A DNA stretch of 24,280 nucleotides from UBA3871 sp041797745. Lineage in GTDB: Bacteria; Bacillota; Clostridia; Peptostreptococcales; Anaerovoracaceae. Position 1 is the stretch's first letter. The number at the start of each line of letters is the position of its first letter. The notes under the pieces are model-generated. The model saw only the letters and a program-made list of their open reading frames with translations. It ran no database searches and was not told the DNA's origin. This document shows, in pieces, positions 1 through 6,978 of the stretch. The DNA is taken from contig JBHBZU010000006.1 in NCBI GenBank assembly GCA_041797745.1, forward strand, positions 1-24,280. The letters run 5' to 3'. The position numbers and the translations under genes are program-made.

Positions 1-3000
1 AGCATTGGAATTGTATGCTTACTTATTTTCGGAGCATGCATTCTTATTGTTGCAATCAGCATTCAATCGGGGATGAAATCCCAAATCGAAGAAAATATTC
101 AGACTCAGGTTAGTCTTACTGCTACACAGGTGAATACTTTCTTTACCAAGTATGAAACTATTGCTGAAAACTTTAACAACAACTCAGTAAATCGCTCCGC
201 AGTAAAGGAAAGTATTGCAGCTGATATAGAGTTCATTAATCATGCAAGAGGCAAGGATATGATGGCACAGCTGACTTCCACTGCAAACAGTGACGATCAG
301 ATTATGGCTTATTATATAACCTCTGAAATAAACAATGATTTATTGATGAGCGGCGATGTTTGGCTGTCTAAGGATGCGGCAGGCACGATTGTAGGCGAAA
401 GACCTTGGTACAGGGACTGCAAAAATGCAAAGGCATTAATCGTCTGCAATCCTTATGTGGACGCTATTACAGGAAAGGTGGTTACCACAGAGGCTGTTCC
501 TATGATGGAGGGGGACAAGGTAATCGGTGTAACGGCTTTCGATATTACCCTTGACAGTGTAAATTCGATTTTAAAAGAATGTTCTATTGGAAACGACAGT
601 GAAGTAGTTACTTTGCTTCCTGACGGGACGGTTTTTTATTCAACCAGTCCGGCAGACAAAGAGGGCACATATACTCCCGTAGAAGAGATGTCCCAGGATT
701 TAGCTGCATATTGCAACAATCCGGAGGCTACAGGCATTGTAGAATACAAACATAACGGAAAAACCTACCTTGGAGCGAAAGAAGCAATCGGGAAAACAGG
801 CTGGGTTGTATTTGCTTCTATAAATAAATCAGAGGCATATAGTGCAGTTACTAGCTGTACCTTAAGACTGGCGGCTATGTTGCTCTTAGCATGGCTTGTT
901 ACCTGCACACTTGTTTCCTTTGCTTTCAACAAGTTAGCGGTAAAACCTGTAAACGCACTTAAGGAAAAGGCTGACATGATGGCTAACGGCGTTGTGGATT
1001 TAGATATTCAGCGCTATGAAAGACCTAGCGATGAGATTCAGTACATGACAAACTCCCTTTGCGATGTTCTTGATAACAGCAAGAATCAGGCGGTGGCGCT
1101 TGAAGCGGTTGCTGCCGGCAATATGGTAGATATTGACGTACGTTCAGATAAAGACATTGTAAACCTTTCTCTCCAAAAGGTTATAGATACTTTAAGAGGC
1201 GTGGATGGGGAAATTGAACGAGTAAGTGACGCTTTAGCGGAGGGGACTGCCTCTGTAAGAGCTGAGGATAAGGACTTCCGGGGAATGTTCCGTAAGCTTT
1301 TGGGCAGCGTGAACGGTGTTATAAACAACATCATGACTCCGTTAAAGAAGATTGCAGATTCAGTAGATTCTCTTGGCAAAGGGGAATTGCTTACTATCGA
1401 GAATGACCAAAAGGGTGATTTTGAAACTATCCTAAACGACATTCAGGTTTCAATTAATAACGTTAAGGCTTTAGTTCATGATACGGAAGAACTGGCAAAT
1501 GCAGCCCTCACAGGAGACCTCAATAAGAGAGCGGAGGAGGGTAAGCATAGCGGAGAATTTAGAAACGTAGTTTCGGGTATCAATAAAACGCTGGATATGG
1601 TAATTGAAAAGTCCGGCTGGTACGAAGATATTATTAACGCAGTAGACGCGCCTATTGTAGTTTCAAATCTGGACGGCTCTGTTGCCTTACTTAATACAGC
1701 ATTTAACAATTCAGCCCTTAAAGGCTCCCACGCAGATGTGGTGGAAATGTTTAAGCAAGGGACTACCACTTCTCAAGTTGAAGCCGGCGGAGAAATTTTC
1801 ATTCAGAAGACCATGGAAATTAAGAATATTTTAGGAGAAGTTATGGGATACGTAACCTCCTTAAATGAAGTAACCGCTATTCAAAAACCTGCTGCTTATT
1901 CAGCAAAGGAAATTGAAAGACTTCAAGGGAACTTGGCTAAAATGGCGGCAGGTGATTTCAGCTTTGATACAAACAGGGAAGAGCCTGACAAGTATTGTGA
2001 AGCGGTTGCCAGACAGTATGGAATGATTGAGGACAGTATCAATAAGGTGGCGGCTTCCGTATCCGGCTTGGTAAAGGATTCCAGAGCTATGGCAGAAGCT
2101 GCGGAAAGGGGAAACCTTTCTTACAGGGTGGACGCTACTGTTCATGAGGGTGAATATAGAGAAGTTGTCGAGGGATTAAACAATACCGTAAATCTTCTGC
2201 TGAATCCTGTGGAAGAAGCTGTGAACGTTTTAGAGCAGATGGCAATAGGAAATCTCGACGCTCACATGGAGGGAATATACGCAGGTGACCACAATAAAAT
2301 AAAGGCTGCCCTAAACGGCACTCTCAAAAACTTGCGTGGAACCATTCAGGAAATCGACAGAGTTCTTGGGGCTATGGCAGGCTACAACTTTGCAATCAAT
2401 GTAAATTCGGCAGAATTTATCGGCGACTTCGGAACTATCGGAATTTCTCTTAGCAACATCATTGCAAGTATCGGCGGAGCCATAAAGGAAATCAACGACG
2501 CGTCGGTTCAGGTATCAGGAGGTTCAAGACAGTTGTCCACTGCGGCGCAAAACCTTGCAGACGGTTCAACAAAACAGGCTTCCAGCATAGAGGAAATTAC
2601 AAATGCTATGAAAGAAATTGCCTCTGTCACTGAAAGCAACACCAAGGACGCTGCAACCGCTTCTGAAATGTCTAACAATGTAATGAATAATGCCAAAGCA
2701 GGAAATGCAAAGATGAGGGATATGCTGGAGTCAATGAATCAGATTAATGAGGCCTCCGCGTCTATTTCCAAGGTTATTAAGGTTATTGACGACATTGCGT
2801 TCCAGACTAATATACTGGCACTGAATGCAGCGGTTGAGGCGGCAAGAGCAGGGATTCACGGCAAGGGCTTTGCGGTAGTAGCGGATGAAGTTCGTAATCT
2901 TGCAGCCAAGTCAGCCTCTGCCGTAAAGGATACGACAGCACTCATTGAGGGTTCCATTGCCAAGGCGGAACAAGGTACTGTTATTGCAAATGAAGCAGCG

Positions 3001-3372
3001 GCGGCTTTCGCGGAAATCGTAAACGGTATCACGGAAACTTCCCATTTATGTGACGCTATTTCCGAAGTATCCATGAGTCAGGAAAGCAATGTTGTAAATG
3101 TAAACGGCGCTATCGAAAATGTATCGGGGGTTATACAGAGTAACTCCGCAACAGCTGAAGAATCTGCGGCTCAATCCGAAGAGCTTTATGCTCAGTCCAG
3201 CAGATTAAGCGAACTTGTTGCAAGATTTAAAATTGCAGGAGTAAGTAACCTTAAGCTGTCGGAAAAAGCAGATTCCGTATCGGCAACGGTGAAAGACACT
3301 GAAACTTCTGTTCGTAGTATTGAACTTTCGGGTTTAGAAAACATGGATTTTAAAGGGTCGGATAAGTATTGA
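1..3372 (+). CDS. Methyl-accepting chemotaxis protein, 5' end cut by window
   Basis: Transmembrane chemoreceptor that would signal to CheA/CheW. The frame is open from base 1, so the ATG at 73 is internal: the first 20 codons already encode a hydrophobic helix (TM1). Numbering from base 1 (1123 residues): periplasmic-type double Cache domain about 50-275; TM2 about 288-309; HAMP about 310-365; then repeated HAMP-like modules with a PAS-like segment at about 538-624; the MCP signalling hairpin follows, its tip (IAFQTNILALNAAVEAARAG) near 932-951, and a tail of about 45 residues ends the protein. The Cache domain shows R134-x-W136-Y137, Y152-x-D154 and D181, the spacing of the amino-acid-binding dCache_1AA signature. 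The tip reads AGIHGKGF where AGEHGKGF is usual. The ligand is inferred; the family assignment is secure. Confidence 0.95.
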   Translation, partial: SIGIVCLLIFGACILIVAISIQSGMKSQIEENIQTQVSLTATQVNTFFTKYETIAENFNNNSVNRSAVKESIAADIEFINHARGKDMMAQLTSTANSDDQIMAYYITSEINNDLLMSGDVWLSKDAAGTIVGERPWYRDCKNAKALIVCNPYVDAITGKVVTTEAVPMMEGDKVIGVTAFDITLDSVNSILKECSIGNDSEVVTLLPDGTVFYSTSPADKEGTYTPVEEMSQDLAAYCNNPEATGIVEYKHNGKTYLGAKEAIGKTGWVVFASINKSEAYSAVTSCTLRLAAMLLLAWLVTCTLVSFAFNKLAVKPVNALKEKADMMANGVVDLDIQRYERPSDEIQYMTNSLCDVLDNSKNQAVALEAVAAGNMVDIDVRSDKDIVNLSLQKVIDTLRGVDGEIERVSDALAEGTASVRAEDKDFRGMFRKLLGSVNGVINNIMTPLKKIADSVDSLGKGELLTIENDQKGDFETILNDIQVSINNVKALVHDTEELANAALTGDLNKRAEEGKHSGEFRNVVSGINKTLDMVIEKSGWYEDIINAVDAPIVVSNLDGSVALLNTAFNNSALKGSHADVVEMFKQGTTTSQVEAGGEIFIQKTMEIKNILGEVMGYVTSLNEVTAIQKPAAYSAKEIERLQGNLAKMAAGDFSFDTNREEPDKYCEAVARQYGMIEDSINKVAASVSGLVKDSRAMAEAAERGNLSYRVDATVHEGEYREVVEGLNNTVNLLLNPVEEAVNVLEQMAIGNLDAHMEGIYAGDHNKIKAALNGTLKNLRGTIQEIDRVLGAMAGYNFAINVNSAEFIGDFGTIGISLSNIIASIGGAIKEINDASVQVSGGSRQLSTAAQNLADGSTKQASSIEEITNAMKEIASVTESNTKDAATASEMSNNVMNNAKAGNAKMRDMLESMNQINEASASISKVIKVIDDIAFQTNILALNAAVEAARAGIHGKGFAVVADEVRNLAAKSASAVKDTTALIEGSIAKAEQGTVIANEAAAAFAEIVNGITETSHLCDAISEVSMSQESNVVNVNGAIENVSGVIQSNSATAEESAAQSEELYAQSSRLSELVARFKIAGVSNLKLSEKADSVSATVKDTETSVRSIELSGLENMDFKGSDKY

Positions 3373-3373
3373 T

Positions 3374-3682
3374 ATGAAAAAAGTAATTCCACGGGAAAGC
3401 GGTTTTTTCCTTTCCCTGTGTCTCAATTTAGCATTTCAGTTTGAATGGATTATAATTGGATCCTTGTTACTGGTGGTTCATTTTATCTTTGGGCTGTCCA
3501 TATGGTTTGCTGTGGTTGTATACGGGCTTTGGCTTTTGCAAGCCCTGTTAGTTACCATAACTTTGACTATGGCAAACCGCTGTGGAAATCAGGAGCCGGT
3601 AAAGGAAAAACCGAATGTAAATCCATATTCTGTAGGGGCTAAAATAAAGGCTGAATCGGAACAGGAGGAGCAGAAAAACTAA
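3374..3682 (+). CDS. Small two-helix membrane protein downstream of the chemoreceptor
   Basis: I do not recognise this 102-residue protein. It has a basic N-terminus (MKKVIPRESG), two hydrophobic segments at about 11-42 and 43-66 with little loop between them, and a hydrophilic, charged C-terminal tail rich in E, K, Q and N. The ATG begins one base after the chemoreceptor stop, with no separate Shine-Dalgarno beyond the end of that gene, so translation is probably coupled. A terminator follows at 3707. The pairing suggests a role connected to the receptor, but that is inference from position only. A shorter frame at 3445 lies inside it in another register and is a shadow. Confidence 0.7.
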   Translation: MKKVIPRESGFFLSLCLNLAFQFEWIIIGSLLLVVHFIFGLSIWFAVVVYGLWLLQALLVTITLTMANRCGNQEPVKEKPNVNPYSVGAKIKAESEQEEQKN

Positions 3683-3706
3683 ATACAAATTATGTATAAA
3701 TCCGCA

Positions 3707-3736
3707 GGGGCTCTCGGCTTTGCCGAGGTCCCCTTT
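3707..3736 (+). terminator. Rho-independent terminator after the chemoreceptor pair
   Basis: GGGG-CT-CTCGGC, loop TTT, GCCGAG-GT-CCCC, then TTT. The stem has one internal mismatch and a G-T wobble; the T run is short. It separates the chemoreceptor unit from the LuxR-type gene. Confidence 0.65.
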
Positions 3737-3740
3737 CATA

Positions 3741-3769
3741 TTGTATAAAGACCTCTTTTATGCTATACT
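3741..3769 (+). promoter_or_regulatory. Sigma-A type promoter for the LuxR-type gene
   Basis: TTGTAT (3741-3746), 17-base spacer, TATACT (3764-3769), with an extended -10 TGC directly before it. It lies between the terminator and the gene at 3815. Confidence 0.65.
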
Positions 3770-3814
3770 TTAATTTGGTTTATTATATGAAACCTGAATA
3801 AAAAGGAGTATTAA

Positions 3815-4807
3815 ATGTTTTTTGTGATTCAGCTGATGTACACACTCACCATCTTTATTATGGTGGCAGCTTGTACCGTCAATATGACAGTAAGACTTAA
3901 AAACTTAACAGCTATCAGTTCCATTTCCAAGCAAAAGAGCACATCCTTTGCGCTGGTTTTGGTTTTGGCATTTAACCTCATAGATTATTTAATAGTTTCG
4001 GTAAACGGCATGGGATTTAAAAATGCTGTTACCGCTATGTACATTTTGGAAAATATACTTGAAATTGCTATTGTTTATGTAATCATTTGGATGGGTCGTG
4101 AGTATAAAGGAAAAACGCAACCTCGATCTCTTGAGGGAGTGTTCCTTTTAACCATGTTGATGGCTTTGTGCGGAGACGGTTTTTATGCAGCCAATTCCGA
4201 AAGCGTAGGGGATATAGTCTATGCTCTATATATGGCAGGTCTAAATATGATTCCCATTGTCATACTGGCAGTAAACGTATTTTCTTTCTGGAGACACAAT
4301 AAGGGCGGCTGGAAATTAAATTTCGCGGATACTTATATACTTATATATTCTATATTTTGTATAATGCTGGCAGTGGCTATAACCTGCAACACTATTGACT
4401 CACGAACCTCATACAATTTCTTCGTTTACGATAACGAAATATATATCAGCTTTTGGCTGGTTTTCAATATATACAACTTCATCTTCGTTTGGAAAACTCT
4501 CAGCGTGGATGACAGGACGGAGGCGGAAAGAATACAGTCACCTGAAGAAAAGATACGGTTTTTAGCAGAAAAGTACCTACTTTCTCAAAGAGAAATTGAA
4601 ATTGCCCAAAGACTTTATGAGGGTAAGAACAATAAAGAAATTGCGGCTGAACTGTATCTGTCGCTAAATACCATTAAAGCTCATGCTTCAAACCTATACA
4701 AAAAATTGGGTGTAGCTAACCGCATTCAAGCCGTACAGATTATTCGAGGGGATGGAGTTCCCACAATAAGCAGTACAGTTAATTTTGAAAGTGAAAGCCA
4801 AATTTAA
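3815..4807 (+). CDS. Seven-TM membrane protein with C-terminal LuxR-type DNA-binding domain
   Basis: Predicted membrane-bound transcription regulator, 330 residues. The first about 230 residues contain seven hydrophobic segments (about 3-23, 40-63, 70-93, 104-125, 131-158, 170-193, 207-228). A short cytoplasmic linker follows, then a LuxR/GerE helix-turn-helix at about 250-310 with the usual pattern LSQREIEIAQRLYEGKNNKE and LNTIKAHASNLYKKLGV. There is no receiver domain or autoinducer domain. A good Shine-Dalgarno (AAGGAG) precedes the ATG, and the gene has its own promoter. The target genes are unknown; the chemoreceptor upstream and folD downstream are candidates by position only. Confidence 0.85.
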   Translation: MFFVIQLMYTLTIFIMVAACTVNMTVRLKNLTAISSISKQKSTSFALVLVLAFNLIDYLIVSVNGMGFKNAVTAMYILENILEIAIVYVIIWMGREYKGKTQPRSLEGVFLLTMLMALCGDGFYAANSESVGDIVYALYMAGLNMIPIVILAVNVFSFWRHNKGGWKLNFADTYILIYSIFCIMLAVAITCNTIDSRTSYNFFVYDNEIYISFWLVFNIYNFIFVWKTLSVDDRTEAERIQSPEEKIRFLAEKYLLSQREIEIAQRLYEGKNNKEIAAELYLSLNTIKAHASNLYKKLGVANRIQAVQIIRGDGVPTISSTVNFESESQI

Positions 4808-4816
4808 ATAAAAAGC

Positions 4817-4863
4817 GATATATTCAGAAACAGATATATTCAGAAACAAAAGCTTCTGAATAC
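4817..4863. repeat. Tandem 16-bp repeat followed by an inverted copy
   Basis: GATATATTCAGAAACA occurs twice back to back (4817-4832 and 4833-4848). The second copy is followed by TTCTGAATAC (4854-4863), which pairs with ATATTCAGAA (4836-4845) at 9 of 10 positions across an 8-base loop. No T run follows, so this is not a standard terminator. It sits between the LuxR-type gene and folD. Confidence 0.7.
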
Positions 4864-4897
4864 ATATAAACAGATTAACCGAAAGGATATTTCCGAC

Positions 4898-5767
4898 ATG
4901 GCAAGAATATTAAAAGGTGCTCCTGTTACCGCAGGTCTAAACGAAAAGATGAGCCGGCAAGTTGAAGAATTAAAGTCCAAGGGAATCGTGCCCACCTTGT
5001 GTATACTTAGAGTAGGGGCTGAACCTGACGACCTGACCTATGAAAAGAGCGCAAAGAAAAGATGTGAAAAGGCAGGGGTAGAGGTTCAGGTGGTGGCATT
5101 ACCTAAAGACGTGGATCAGGCTACTTTCGATGAAGCTCTTATGAAAGCTAACAGCGACGACAATATTCACGGTATACTTATGTTCAGACCTCTTCCGGAG
5201 CAGCTGGACAGCGAGAAAGCCAGACAAATGCTCGATCCGTCAAAAGATGTGGATGGTTGTACAGACGCCTCCCTTGCCCATGTATTTGCGGGATACGAAA
5301 ATGGTTTCCCACCGTGCACCGCAGAAGCGGTTATGGAAATGCTTCATCATTATGATATTCAAATTAAAGGTAAGAAAGCGATGGTAATAGGCAGGTCTTT
5401 GGTTGTAGGTAAACCTGTATCTTTCATGCTTCTTTCAGAAGACGCGGCGGTTCAGATTTGTCATAAAAAGGCACCTTGCGCCGAGGCCTTTGCCAAGGAC
5501 GCCAGCCATGCGGACATATTGGTGGTGGCTGCCGGCAGTGCCAAGCTGGTTAGACCTGAATTTACAAATCCGAAACAAACCATTATTGACGTCGGTATAA
5601 ATTTTGACGAAGAAAAGGGCGGTATCTGTGGAGATGTGGATTTTGCCGCGGTGGAGCCGATGGTTGAAAATATTACACCGGTTCCTGGAGGCATAGGTTC
5701 AGTTACCACTTGTATCCTTGTAAAACACGTTATTGAAGCTGCACAGAGGAGGCTTTTATGTTGTTAA
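4898..5767 (+). CDS. folD: FolD-type methylenetetrahydrofolate dehydrogenase/cyclohydrolase
   Basis: Interconverts 5,10-methylene-THF and 10-formyl-THF in cytosolic one-carbon metabolism, supplying purine synthesis. 289 residues, normal length. Present: the DVDG motif (117-120), the Rossmann signature VIGRSLVVGKPVS (about 163-175) and a C-terminal PGGIGSVTT. Two residues of the usual cyclohydrolase site differ: four positions after the conserved Tyr (Y48) there is A52 instead of Lys56 (human numbering), and GILVQLPLP reads GILMFRPLP, so Gln100 is F96. Lysines at 50, 53 and 54 lie close by. PCTP reads PCTA. The dehydrogenase is likely intact; the hydrolase activity is uncertain. The stop overlaps coaBC by 10 bases. 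AAAGGAT lies about 10 bases before the ATG. Confidence 0.93.
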   Translation: MARILKGAPVTAGLNEKMSRQVEELKSKGIVPTLCILRVGAEPDDLTYEKSAKKRCEKAGVEVQVVALPKDVDQATFDEALMKANSDDNIHGILMFRPLPEQLDSEKARQMLDPSKDVDGCTDASLAHVFAGYENGFPPCTAEAVMEMLHHYDIQIKGKKAMVIGRSLVVGKPVSFMLLSEDAAVQICHKKAPCAEAFAKDASHADILVVAAGSAKLVRPEFTNPKQTIIDVGINFDEEKGGICGDVDFAAVEPMVENITPVPGGIGSVTTCILVKHVIEAAQRRLLCC

Positions 5768-6954
5768 AAGATAAGACAGTTTTACTGTGTATTAGCGGCG
5801 GTATAGCTGCATATAAGATTGTGTCACTGGCCAGTATGTTGGTAAAGCAGGGAGCTACCGTTCATACTATTATGACTGAAAATGCGACTAAATTCATCGC
5901 TCCTCTGACTTTTGAAACTCTTACCAAAAATAAGTGTATTACGGATACTTTCAATAGAGACTTTGAATATGATGTAAAGCATATCTCGCTTGCAAAGGCA
6001 GCGGATATCGTAGTTGTAGCACCTGCCACTGCAAATGTGATAGCTAAAATGGCACACGGCATTGCAGACGATATGCTTACCACTACCGTCTTGGCGTCAA
6101 CTGCTCCTAAACTGGTGGTGCCTGCTATGAACACCAATATGTACCGCAATCCCATCACACAGGACAATATTTGCCTGCTTCAGCAGTATGGCTTTGAGGT
6201 GATGATGGCGGAAAGCGGACTGCTGGCTTGTGGAGATGTGGGAGAGGGTAAAATGCCTGAACCTGAAGCGATTTTAGAAAATATTTGTCAATTTATTGCG
6301 CTTCCTCATGACCTTGAGGGCAAAAGGGTCTTGGTTACAGCAGGACCGACTCAGGAGCCGATAGACCCTGTCAGGTACATCACCAACCATTCCACAGGCA
6401 AAATGGGCTATGCTCTGGCCAATGTGGCGGCTTTCAGAGGCGCAGAGGTGATTTTGATTAGCGGCGAGACTTCTTTGAAGAAACCGACATTTGTTCATAC
6501 CATTTCTGTTAAGTCTGCCCAAGATATGTATGAGGCGGTGATGGCTCACGCTGGAGAGTGTGATTTCATCTTCAAGGCGGCAGCGGTTGCAGATTATACC
6601 ACAGTGGAAGTGGCTGACAATAAAATCAAAAAAAAGGAGGGGGATATGTCTATTCCTCTCAAACGTACGAAAGATATTATTAAGGCTTTGGGAGAAAACA
6701 GAAAAGCGGGTCAGGTAATATGCGGCTTTTCTATGGAAACTCAGAACATGGTGGAAAATTCCAAGAAGAAGCTGGAAGCTAAAAACATAGATATGATTGT
6801 TGCAAACAATCTTAAGGTGGCAGGCGCAGGCTTTGGAACGGACACAAATGTCATTACTATTATAACCAAAGATAATTGTCATGAGCTGCCTATTATGAGC
6901 AAGATGGATGCGGCATCTGCCATTATTGATGAAGCGATTAAGATACAAAAATAA
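5758..6954 (+). CDS. coaBC: Bifunctional phosphopantothenoylcysteine decarboxylase / phosphopantothenate-cysteine ligase
   Basis: Two consecutive steps of coenzyme A synthesis: CTP-dependent coupling of cysteine to 4'-phosphopantothenate (CoaB, C-terminal) and FMN-dependent decarboxylation (CoaC, N-terminal). 398 residues, full length. Key residues fall at the E. coli Dfp numbers: H75 (KHISLAKAAD), N125 in PAMN, C158 in the flap ACGDVGEGKMPEP, N210 in TNHSTGKMG and K289 in VADNKIKK. The nucleotide-binding start of CoaB is RVLVTAGPTQEPIDP (190-204). A strong AGGAGG lies inside the end of folD, and the ATG overlaps the folD stop region, so the two are translationally coupled. The following acyl-CoA synthetase needs CoA, a plausible reason for the grouping. 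Confidence 0.96.
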   Translation: MLLKDKTVLLCISGGIAAYKIVSLASMLVKQGATVHTIMTENATKFIAPLTFETLTKNKCITDTFNRDFEYDVKHISLAKAADIVVVAPATANVIAKMAHGIADDMLTTTVLASTAPKLVVPAMNTNMYRNPITQDNICLLQQYGFEVMMAESGLLACGDVGEGKMPEPEAILENICQFIALPHDLEGKRVLVTAGPTQEPIDPVRYITNHSTGKMGYALANVAAFRGAEVILISGETSLKKPTFVHTISVKSAQDMYEAVMAHAGECDFIFKAAAVADYTTVEVADNKIKKKEGDMSIPLKRTKDIIKALGENRKAGQVICGFSMETQNMVENSKKKLEAKNIDMIVANNLKVAGAGFGTDTNVITIITKDNCHELPIMSKMDAASAIIDEAIKIQK

Positions 6955-6978
6955 TATTTTCAATATCGGGGGATATGA

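Noticed and set aside
73..75. ATG as chemoreceptor start
   Set aside because: The frame is open to base 1 and the upstream codons encode the first transmembrane helix, so the gene begins outside the window.
4836..4863. Terminator between the LuxR-type gene and folD
   Set aside because: The hairpin has no T run after it; kept as a repeat only.
4875..4890. PurBox-like ACCGAAAGG before folD
   Set aside because: Only one CGAA core, overlapping the Shine-Dalgarno, with no inverted partner at the expected distance.
6274..6963. 229-codon minus-strand frame
   Set aside because: It lies opposite coaBC, whose catalytic residues are all conserved; the reverse frame has no domain-like features.
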